Shown here piece after piece: positions 1 through 6,114 of a stretch of 6,404 nucleotides of DNA. The notes beneath the pieces were generated by a model that did no database searches, had not been told where the DNA came from, and saw only the letters and a list, made by a program, of their open reading frames with translations. Origin of the DNA: JBFKUL01 sp041635755 (GTDB lineage: Bacteria; Pseudomonadota; Gammaproteobacteria; Burkholderiales; SG8-39); NCBI GenBank assembly GCA_041635755.1, contig JBFKUL010000177.1, positions 1-6,404 on the forward strand. Direction: 5' to 3'. The translations under genes and the position numbers were made by a program. The number at the start of each line of letters is the position of its first letter. The first letter of the stretch is position 1.

Positions 1-2246
1 AATACCTGCCGCTCGAGTCGATCATGGGCGCCGCGACCCGGCGCTGGCTTGCGTCGGCGATCATTGCCGGCCAGGGGAGCGACGTACGCCTGCGGCTGAA
101 AGGGGACTTGCGCAACTTTCCGTTCGTCAATCCCGCCACGGGAGACTTCGAGGTCGCGGCGAACGTATCCGGCGGGGTGCTCGAGTACGCGCAAGGCTGG
201 CCGCGCATCGAGGGCATCGAAGGGGCGCTGCGCTTTGAGCGCGAGAAGATGGAGATCACCGCGCAAGGCGGCACCATCCTCGGCACGCGCCTCGCCCAGG
301 TCAGGGCGGGCATTGCGGACCTGCAGGCACCGCAGGGCCCGGTGCTCGCCGTGCGCGGCGAGGTGGAAGGCCCGACGCAGGCGTTCCTCGACTACATCGC
401 AAAAAGTCCGGTGCGCGGCATGACCCGCGGCTTTACCGATGACATGCGTGCGGGCGGTCGCGCGCGCCTCAACCTGAAGCTCGATCTGCCGATCGACGAC
501 CTGGACCAGAGCAAGGTCGCTGGCGAGGTGCTGCTCGTTCAGAACTCGGTCAGGACGCAGCCGCAGCTGCCGCAGCTCGAGCAGGTCACCGGCAGAATCA
601 CTTTCGACGATTCGTCGCTGACGTTGCACGAGGTGAAGGCCCAGTTGCTGGGCGGCACCGTGACGCTGAGTGGCGGCTCAAGGGCCGAGAGCGGCGTGAA
701 TGTTGTGGCGCGAGGCGACGCCAGTGTCGAAGGCCTTCTCACCCTGGTCGATCATCCTTGGGCGCGCAGGCTGAGCGGCGCGGCGCCCTACGTGGTGCGC
801 ATCCGCTCGCGCGGCACGCTCACCCAGGTCGCCTTCGAATCGTCGCTGCGCGGGATGGCAAGCACGCTGCCCTCGCCGCTGGTCAAGGCCGCGAACGAGG
901 CGCTGCCGCTCCGAGTAGAGTTCCTGCCGAGCGAAGGCGGAGCCCGCGATCGGGTTTCGGTAAGCCTCGGGCGCGTGCTCGATGCGGAGTTCCTGCGCCA
1001 ACGCGAAGGTCCTGAGATGGTGGTGCAGCGTGCGGCGGTTGCGCTCAGTCCGGCCCCAGGCCAGGCCATGCGCCTGCCCGAGCGTCCGGGAACGCTGGTT
1101 TACGGATCGCTGCCCGCGCTCGATCTCGATCGCTGGTTGCCGTTGGTCGAAGGCGAGGGGGCGGCATCGCCGGCTACGCGCTTCGAACTCAAGATCGCGG
1201 TGCTCGATGCTTTCGGCAAGCGCCTGCGCGATGTGTCGCTGCGCGCAGGTGCGGACAAGGTCGGCTGGTCGGCGAGCCTCGAGGCGCAGGAGCTCGCCGG
1301 CGACCTGTCCTACCGGCCCGAGGATGGCGGCAAGCTGATCGCACGCATGGCGCGTTTCCGCATCCCGGACGACACGCCGGGTCCGCGCCTCGCCGCGCAT
1401 ACCGAAAGGGACTTGCCCGCGGTGGACCTGATCGCCGAGCGCTTCAGCGTGCGCGGCAAGCAGCTTGGCCGCGTCGAGATCCTGGCGCAGCGCGATGGCG
1501 CAGACTGGCGCATCGACAAGCTGGCGCTGCTCAATCCCGAGGCGACGATGACCGGAAAGGGCCTGTGGCGAACGGGCGCCGCATCGCGCACGCAGCTCGA
1601 CTTCGAGTTGCAGGCGAGCGATGTCGGAAATTTTCTGGGCCGCGTGGGGTATGCCGATCTGGTGAAGGGCGGCAAAGCGCAGCTCGGCGGCACGATCGCA
1701 TGGAACGCAGACCCGGTGTCACTCGACTACCGCACGCTCGCCGGCAAGCTGGCACTGAATGCAGAGGACGGACAGTTTGTCGAGATCGAGCCCGGCCTGG
1801 GCAAGCTCGTTTCCCTGATGAGCCTGCAGATGCTGCCACGGCGCGTCGCCCTTGATTTCCGAGACGTGTTCTCCAAGGGTTTCCAGTTCGACCGCATCAG
1901 CGCGTCGCTCGACGTGAAGGACGGCGTGATCAACACGAGCGACTTCAAGATGCGCGGCTCGGCGGCCGAGGTCGAGATGAAAGGGCAGGCCGACCTGGTG
2001 AGCGAGACGCAGAACCTCAGGGTACGCGTCGTCCCGGCGCTTGGAGACAGCGCCTCCACGGTGGTCGGCCTGGTCAATCCCGTCGCCGGCGTCGCCAGTG
2101 CAATCGCGCAGCGGGTGCTGAAGAACCCGCTTGGACAGATCTTCTCCTATGAGTACGACGTCACCGGACCCTGGAGCGACCCCAAGATCGCGAAGGTTGC
2201 GCCGGTCATGCCTGCGCCGCAGCTTCCCGGCGATCGAGCCCCGTAG
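1..2246 (+). CDS. yhdP: YhdP family AsmA-like envelope phospholipid transport protein, C-terminal part (5' truncated by window)
   Basis: The reading frame is open from the left edge (first full codon at 3, YLPLES...) to TAG at 2244-2246, about 747 residues. The ATG at 24 is internal: the residues before it fit the family and the whole protein is usually near 1,200-1,300 residues. The sequence has the long repetitive beta-strand pattern of AsmA-like bridge proteins and a highly characteristic C-terminal module from about window-residue 570: GKLALNAEDG, then SLMSLQMLPRR (LPRR at 611-614), LDFRDVFSKGF, and the closing YDVTGPWSDPKI. From family knowledge, YhdP is an inner-membrane-anchored periplasmic protein that, with TamB and YdbH, carries phospholipids to the outer membrane; its N-terminal membrane anchor would lie outside this window. 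The following nit and tldD genes support the assignment. No frameshift is visible. Confidence 0.93.
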   Translation, partial: YLPLESIMGAATRRWLASAIIAGQGSDVRLRLKGDLRNFPFVNPATGDFEVAANVSGGVLEYAQGWPRIEGIEGALRFEREKMEITAQGGTILGTRLAQVRAGIADLQAPQGPVLAVRGEVEGPTQAFLDYIAKSPVRGMTRGFTDDMRAGGRARLNLKLDLPIDDLDQSKVAGEVLLVQNSVRTQPQLPQLEQVTGRITFDDSSLTLHEVKAQLLGGTVTLSGGSRAESGVNVVARGDASVEGLLTLVDHPWARRLSGAAPYVVRIRSRGTLTQVAFESSLRGMASTLPSPLVKAANEALPLRVEFLPSEGGARDRVSVSLGRVLDAEFLRQREGPEMVVQRAAVALSPAPGQAMRLPERPGTLVYGSLPALDLDRWLPLVEGEGAASPATRFELKIAVLDAFGKRLRDVSLRAGADKVGWSASLEAQELAGDLSYRPEDGGKLIARMARFRIPDDTPGPRLAAHTERDLPAVDLIAERFSVRGKQLGRVEILAQRDGADWRIDKLALLNPEATMTGKGLWRTGAASRTQLDFELQASDVGNFLGRVGYADLVKGGKAQLGGTIAWNADPVSLDYRTLAGKLALNAEDGQFVEIEPGLGKLVSLMSLQMLPRRVALDFRDVFSKGFQFDRISASLDVKDGVINTSDFKMRGSAAEVEMKGQADLVSETQNLRVRVVPALGDSASTVVGLVNPVAGVASAIAQRVLKNPLGQIFSYEYDVTGPWSDPKIAKVAPVMPAPQLPGDRAP

Positions 2247-2255
2247 CGCCTTGTC

Positions 2256-2260
2256 GGAGA
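2256..2260 (+). promoter_or_regulatory. Ribosome binding site of the nitrilase-family gene
   Basis: GGAGA lies 4 nt before the ATG at 2265, inside the 18-bp gap after yhdP. It supports that ATG as the start; spacing is slightly short. No promoter fits in the gap, so the gene is likely co-transcribed with yhdP. Confidence 0.55.
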
Positions 2261-2264
2261 CGAG

Positions 2265-3068
2265 ATGACGACCCGCATTGCCGCCGTTCAGATGGTTTCC
2301 ACGCCGGAGCTGGCAGCGAATCTCGAGGCCGCGGCGCGCCTGATCGGCGAAGCCGCGGCGGTCGGTGCAAAGCTCGTGGCACTGCCCGAGAACTTCTATC
2401 TCATCGGCCGCCAGGACACCGACAAGGTGAGGCTGCGCGAGCAGGACGGCGAGGGGCCGATTCAGAATTGCCTGGCCGAGGCGGCCCGTCGCCACCGCGT
2501 GTGGGTGGTGGGCGGCACCACCCCGTTGGTGTGCGACGATCCGCAACGCATCCGCAGCGCATGCCTGGTGTTCGATGCCGAGGGCCGGCGCGTCGCGCGC
2601 TACGACAAGTCGCACCTGTTTCGCGTTGCCGTCGGCGACGAGCGCCACGACGAAACGCGTACGTTGCAGCCGGGCGCTGAGAGCATCGCGCTCGACAGCC
2701 CCTTCGGCAGGCTGGCGCTTTCCATTTGTTATGATGTCCGCTTTCCGGAGATGTACCGCGCGCTCGGCACCTTCGACATCGCGTTCGTTCCCTCGGCTTT
2801 CACTGTGCCGACGGGCAGCGCGCACTGGGAGACGCTGTTGCGCGCGCGCGCCATTGAAAACCTAGCTTATGTCGTGGCACCGGCGCAGGGCGGCCGGCAC
2901 CCGAGCGGGCGGCGCACCTACGGCCACACCATGATCGTCGATCCATGGGGCAAGGTGCTCGCTGAGCGTGCCGAGGGTGAAGGCGTGGTGATCGCCGAGG
3001 TCGACCGGCGTCGCATCGACGACGTGCGCCGCCAGCTCCCCGCCCTGGACAACCGCAGGAACGCCTGA
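2265..3068 (+). CDS. Carbon-nitrogen hydrolase, Nit1/NitC type (probable deaminated glutathione amidase)
   Basis: This 267-residue protein is a complete nitrilase-superfamily amidase of typical length. The catalytic triad is intact: Glu42 in LPENF, Lys115 in YDKSHLFR, and Cys155 in SICYDVRFPE. Further family marks are HWETLLRARAIEN and RTYGHTMIVDPWG near the C-terminus. There is no signal peptide, so it is cytosolic. Within the superfamily it most resembles Nit1/YbeM-type enzymes, which hydrolyse the amide of deaminated glutathione formed by transaminase side reactions, giving 2-oxoglutarate and Cys-Gly. This substrate is inferred from family likeness and not shown by the sequence; another omega-amidase-like substrate is possible. 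The start at ATG 2265 is backed by GGAGA and by the standard N-terminus (RIAAVQM). It lies 18 bp after yhdP and 1 bp before tldD, an arrangement I recall from Pseudomonas as well; enterobacteria lack the gene at this locus. Confidence 0.92.
   Translation: MTTRIAAVQMVSTPELAANLEAAARLIGEAAAVGAKLVALPENFYLIGRQDTDKVRLREQDGEGPIQNCLAEAARRHRVWVVGGTTPLVCDDPQRIRSACLVFDAEGRRVARYDKSHLFRVAVGDERHDETRTLQPGAESIALDSPFGRLALSICYDVRFPEMYRALGTFDIAFVPSAFTVPTGSAHWETLLRARAIENLAYVVAPAQGGRHPSGRRTYGHTMIVDPWGKVLAERAEGEGVVIAEVDRRRIDDVRRQLPALDNRRNA
3057..3061 (+). promoter_or_regulatory. Ribosome binding site of tldD
   Basis: AGGAA sits 8 nt before the ATG at 3070 and lies inside the last codons of the amidase gene. It supports the chosen tldD start and tight co-translation, since the upstream stop codon is only 1 bp from the ATG. 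Confidence 0.6.
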
Positions 3069-3069
3069 A

Positions 3070-4548
3070 ATGCGAAACGAAGTCCCCGCCACGCTGCTCG
3101 ACACCGCCCATTCGCGCCTGCTCGAGCCCTACGAGCTCGATCCCGCCACACTCGCTCGCGTGTTTGCCGCGCTCGGCGAGCGCAAGGTCGATTACGCCGA
3201 TCTGTACTTTCAGTATTCGCGCAGCGAAGGCTGGAGCCTGGAGGAAGGCATCGTCAAGTCGGGCAGCTTCGCCATCGACCAGGGCGTGGGCGTGCGTGCG
3301 CTCTCTGGCGAAAAGACCGCGTTCGCCTACTCGGACGAGATCAGCCCCGCAGCGTTGCAGGACGCGGCGCGCGCCACGCGCGCCATCGCGCGTGCCGGCC
3401 AATCGCGACGCACGCCCGTGCGCTGGACGGGCGCGCGTCTGCCGCGTGCTCGCGCCGGGCTGCCGGCGCCGCTGTATCAGGCGCTCGATCCGATCGCCTC
3501 GCTTGGCTCCGCGGACAAGGTGGCGTTGCTCGAGAAACTCGAGCGCATGTGCCGCGCGCTCGATCCGCGCGTCTCGCAGGTGATGGCGAATCTGGGCGCC
3601 GAATACGAGGTGGTGCTGATCGCGCGCTCGGATGGCGTGCTCGCAGCTGACGTGCGCCCGCTGGTGCGACTCTCGCTCCACGTGATCGCCGAGCAGAACG
3701 GCCGCCGCGAGAGCGGCAGCGGCGGCGGCGGCGGTCGCACCGGCATAGAGTATTTCAGCGATGCGGTTCTGAAGGATTACGCCGAGCACGCGGTGTCGCA
3801 GGCGCTGATCAACCTCGAGGCAGACGCCGCCCCCGCTGGGACCATGACCGTGGTGCTCGGGCCGGGTTGGCCGGGCGTACTGCTGCACGAAGCGATCGGC
3901 CACGGGCTGGAGGGCGATTTCAATCGCAAGGGCAGTTCGGCCTTTGCCGGACGCCTCGGCGAGCGTGTCGCCGCACCCGGGGTGACGGTGGTCGACGACG
4001 GCACCATTGCGAACCGGCGCGGCTCCCTGACGGTGGACGATGAAGGCAATCCGACGCAGCGCACGGTGCTGATCGAAGACGGCGTGCTGCGCGGCTATCT
4101 CCAGGACAGCCTGAATGCACGGCTGATGAAGATGCCGCTCACCGGCAACGGCCGGCGCGAGTCGTTTGCGCACCTGACCCTGCCGCGCATGACCAATACG
4201 TACATGCTTGCCGGCCCGTACGAGCCGCTCGAGATCATCGCCAGCGTAAAGAAGGGCCTGTACGCGGTGAATTTCGCCGGCGGCCAGGTCGACATCACCA
4301 ACGGCAAGTTCGTGTTCTCGGCTTCCGAGGCCTATCTGATCGAGGACGGCAAGGTGACGCGCCCGGTGAAAGGCGCAACACTGATCGGCAACGGCCCAGA
4401 CGTGCTGACGCGCGTCGCCATGGTGGGCAACGACATGCAGCTCGATAGCGGGATCGGCACCTGCGGCAAGGAAGGCCAAAGCGTGCCCGTGGGCGTCGGC
4501 CAGCCGACGCTGCGCATCGACGGGCTCACGGTCGGGGGCACGGGGTGA
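3070..4548 (+). CDS. tldD: Metalloprotease subunit TldD
   Basis: The 492-residue product matches TldD along its length (E. coli TldD is about 481). Landmarks in order: DYADLYFQYSRSE near residue 40; DQGVGVRALSGEKTAFAY near 75; LAADVRPLVRLS near 195; a glycine-rich linker with five Gly at 218-222; the zinc motif HEAIGH with His273, Glu274 and His278, followed by GLEGDFNRKG; GNGRRESFAHL; GGQVDITNGKFVF; and C-terminal CGKEGQSVPVGVGQPTL with Cys465. In the family the two His and this Cys bind zinc and Glu is catalytic, so the site looks intact. TldD works with TldE/PmbA as a cytosolic protease on unfolded peptides, for example microcin B17 precursor and the CcdA antitoxin; TldE is not in this window. 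A short Arg/Ala-rich insertion around residues 112-135 explains the extra length. It is followed without a gap by the CoA-transferase-like pair through a GTGA overlap. Confidence 0.97.
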   Translation: MRNEVPATLLDTAHSRLLEPYELDPATLARVFAALGERKVDYADLYFQYSRSEGWSLEEGIVKSGSFAIDQGVGVRALSGEKTAFAYSDEISPAALQDAARATRAIARAGQSRRTPVRWTGARLPRARAGLPAPLYQALDPIASLGSADKVALLEKLERMCRALDPRVSQVMANLGAEYEVVLIARSDGVLAADVRPLVRLSLHVIAEQNGRRESGSGGGGGRTGIEYFSDAVLKDYAEHAVSQALINLEADAAPAGTMTVVLGPGWPGVLLHEAIGHGLEGDFNRKGSSAFAGRLGERVAAPGVTVVDDGTIANRRGSLTVDDEGNPTQRTVLIEDGVLRGYLQDSLNARLMKMPLTGNGRRESFAHLTLPRMTNTYMLAGPYEPLEIIASVKKGLYAVNFAGGQVDITNGKFVFSASEAYLIEDGKVTRPVKGATLIGNGPDVLTRVAMVGNDMQLDSGIGTCGKEGQSVPVGVGQPTLRIDGLTVGGTG

Positions 4549-5387
4549 ATGCACTGCCGGCCAACGAGACGCGCTTTCTCGCCGACGCGGTAGCGGTCGC
4601 TCGCGAGATCCCGGACGGCGCCTCGATCGGCCTGCCGCCCGACTATTCGCTGGTGGCGATGGCGGTGGTGCGGGCGCTGGTGCGCCGGAAGGCGAAGGAC
4701 CTGAAGCTGATCGGCGTGCCGGTGCTCGGCCTGTGCGCCGACATTCTGATCGGCGCGGGCTGCGTGCGTGAGATCGAGACGAGCGCGGTGACCCTGAACG
4801 AGGCGGGGCTTGCGCCGCGCTTTACGGCCGCCGTCGAGGCCGGATCGCTCAAGGTGATCGACGCCACCTGCCCGATGATTCACACCGGCCTGCAGGCGAC
4901 CGAAAAAGGCGTGCCGTTCCTGCCGCTGCGCGGCGTGCTCGGCTCCGACCTGGTCGCGCAGCATCCGGACTGGAGGACCATCGACAACCCCTATGCGGGG
5001 CGCCGGGATCCGATTCTCGTCGCGAAAGCCATCTCGCCGGATGTCGCGCTCCTGCACGCGCGCTGGGCGGACGAGGCGGGCAACGTCTGGGTGGGCCGGC
5101 GCGGCGAGCTCGCAACGATCGCGCACGCATCGAAGTCCTGCTATGTCACGTTCGAGGAGCGCAAGCCCGGCGACATGCTGCAAGATGAGCTGCTTGCCCC
5201 GGGCTGCATCAGCTCGGTCTACATCACGGCCGTGGCGCCCGCGCCGCGCGGCGCCTGGCCGCTCGGCGTACCCGGCGTCTACGGCATCGACGACGCGCAC
5301 GTCCAGCACTACGCGCGAGTCGCGAAGACGGCCGAAGGCTTTCGCCGCTACCTCGACGAATTCGTCCTCAATACCGTCGCGGCGTGA
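4545..5387 (+). CDS. CoA-transferase family protein, alpha-like subunit (GctA/IpdA-like)
   Basis: This 280-residue protein has the fold signature of class I CoA-transferase alpha subunits: an N-terminal DGASIG strand, KDLKLIGVPVLG (residues 51-62), ADILIGAGCVREIE (65-78), EAGLAPRFTAAVEAGSLKV (86-104), and GVPFLPLRGVLGSDL (122-136), then PDVALLHA and DEAGNVWVG. It is paired with a beta-like subunit, as expected for a heteromeric enzyme acting on an acyl-CoA; the substrate cannot be read from sequence. Two places differ from the family as I know it: the usual glycine-rich loop near residue 30 reads GLPPDYS, and the segment where IpdA-type ring-opening hydrolases carry a catalytic Glu reads ATCPMIHTG (107-115, Cys109). 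The start is GTG 4545 in a GTGA overlap with the tldD stop; only a weak G-run (4534-4538) precedes it, so coupling to tldD is likely. The ATG at 4549 is out of frame. No signal peptide: cytosolic. Confidence 0.85.
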   Translation: MNALPANETRFLADAVAVAREIPDGASIGLPPDYSLVAMAVVRALVRRKAKDLKLIGVPVLGLCADILIGAGCVREIETSAVTLNEAGLAPRFTAAVEAGSLKVIDATCPMIHTGLQATEKGVPFLPLRGVLGSDLVAQHPDWRTIDNPYAGRRDPILVAKAISPDVALLHARWADEAGNVWVGRRGELATIAHASKSCYVTFEERKPGDMLQDELLAPGCISSVYITAVAPAPRGAWPLGVPGVYGIDDAHVQHYARVAKTAEGFRRYLDEFVLNTVAA

Positions 5388-6106
5388 GCTGGGCGGCCGA
5401 AGAGCTGCTGGCGGTCACGATCGCGCGCCTGATCGGCGATGCCCGTCACGTTGCTGTCGGTGCTGCCTCGCCGATTCCGGCGACCGCGGTGTTTCTGCTG
5501 CGCGAGCTGAACCGCGGCCGCCCGCGCGTGTCGCTGCTGCAACGACGCGCCGGCAACCCCTTTACCGAGGGCTCGCGCGAGCTGTTCGATCTTGCGGGGC
5601 AGGGCCGCATCGATGTGTTCTTTCTTGGCGGCGCGCAGATCGACGGCGAAGCGAACATCAACCTGGTTGCCGCCGAGGGCAAGCGCTTTCCCGGCTCGTT
5701 CGGCTCGGCTTACATGTACTTCACGGCAAAAAGGACGATCCTGTTTCGCGAGGAGCACTCAACGCGCGTCCTCGTCAAAAAGGTCGACTTCGTTTCCGCT
5801 CCCGGCTGGAGCCCGCCGGAGGTCGAGCGGCGCGGCGGACCGGTCGCGCTCCTGACCGGCAGGGCGCTATTCGCGTGGCAGCCCCAGGCGCGCCGCTTCC
5901 GGCTGGACAGCGTTCATCCCGGCACCCGCGTGCAAGACGTACGAGCGAACACCGGTTTTGAATACGACCAGCCGGCGCAGGTGCCGCAGACGGCGCCGCC
6001 GACGGAAGCCGAGCTCGCGTTGCTGCGCGGTGCGGTCGCGCGCGAGATCGCCGTGAACTATCCGGACTACGCGCGCCGCGTCTGGAACATTGCGGCGCAG
6101 GCCTAG
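5384..6106 (+). CDS. CoA-transferase family protein, beta-like subunit (GctB/IpdB-like) lacking the canonical catalytic Glu
   Basis: This 240-residue protein has the layout of class I CoA-transferase beta subunits: VAVGAASPIPATA near residues 23-35, VFFLGGAQIDGEANINLV around 90-107, GKRFPGSFGSAYMY, LVKKVDFVSAPGW, and a C-terminal NTGFEYDQP followed by PPTEAELALLR and NYPDYA. In true transferases a Glu in an E-x-G motif follows the second strand and forms the acyl-glutamyl-CoA intermediate; here that stretch reads SLLQRRAGNP (50-59), with Arg55 where Glu is expected. IpdB-type hydrolase subunits also lack this Glu, so the pair may be a hydrolase or lyase on a CoA ester; this is inference. Translation starts at GTG 5384, overlapping the alpha stop by 4 bp (GTGA); I see no Shine-Dalgarno sequence, so it probably depends on reinitiation, which would match subunit amounts. 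It ends at TAG 6104-6106, 7 bp from the convergent glpK stop. Confidence 0.85.
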   Translation: MSWAAEELLAVTIARLIGDARHVAVGAASPIPATAVFLLRELNRGRPRVSLLQRRAGNPFTEGSRELFDLAGQGRIDVFFLGGAQIDGEANINLVAAEGKRFPGSFGSAYMYFTAKRTILFREEHSTRVLVKKVDFVSAPGWSPPEVERRGGPVALLTGRALFAWQPQARRFRLDSVHPGTRVQDVRANTGFEYDQPAQVPQTAPPTEAELALLRGAVAREIAVNYPDYARRVWNIAAQA

Positions 6107-6114
6107 ACCTGCGC
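6095..6114. terminator. Candidate bidirectional hairpin at the convergent gene ends
   Basis: A perfect 7-bp inverted repeat, GCGCAGG (6095-6101) and CCTGCGC (6108-6114), is separated by the 6-nt loop CCTAGA. The TAG stop of the beta subunit lies in the loop and the last base of the opposing glpK stop lies at the stem's right end. Position and stability suggest a shared terminator or mRNA end structure, but neither strand shows a T-tract after the stem, so a classical intrinsic terminator is not demonstrated. Confidence 0.4.

Noticed and set aside
24..26. ATG at 24 as the start of the first gene.
   Set aside because: The frame is open upstream to the window edge with family-like residues (YLPLES), and the visible protein is only about 60% of a full YhdP, so this is an internal Met.
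1719..2825. A long minus-strand open frame (368 codons) across the end of yhdP and the amidase.
   Set aside because: Low-complexity composition typical of antisense to GC-rich genes, crossing two real genes and sharing no motif with any family I know.
2838..2852. Alternating GC tract, a possible Z-DNA-forming site.
   Set aside because: It encodes the conserved LLRARAIE segment of the amidase; Arg-Ala codons in GC-rich DNA give this pattern naturally.
3708..3734. GGC-type trinucleotide run as a possible unstable repeat.
   Set aside because: It encodes the glycine-rich linker (Gly218-222) that is a normal feature of TldD proteins; five codons is not unusual in a GC-rich genome.
2800..4554. 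A very long open frame on the minus strand (about 584 codons) opposite tldD.
   Set aside because: Its translation is rich in Arg, Ala and His with no recognisable domain, and it lies antisense to a clearly conserved TldD. High-GC codon bias removes stop codons from this frame; it is a shadow.
5241..5254. Perfect 14-bp palindrome GCGCCGCGCGGCGC inside the alpha subunit gene, flanked by GGCGCC sites.
   Set aside because: It is coding (Pro-Arg-Gly-Ala region) and made only of G and C; such palindromes are common by chance at this base composition and no operator context is present.
4993..5961. A plus-strand alternate frame of about 322 codons across both CoA-transferase-like genes.
   Set aside because: Arg/Ser/Ala-dominated translation without motifs; the overlapping frames encode conserved subunits.
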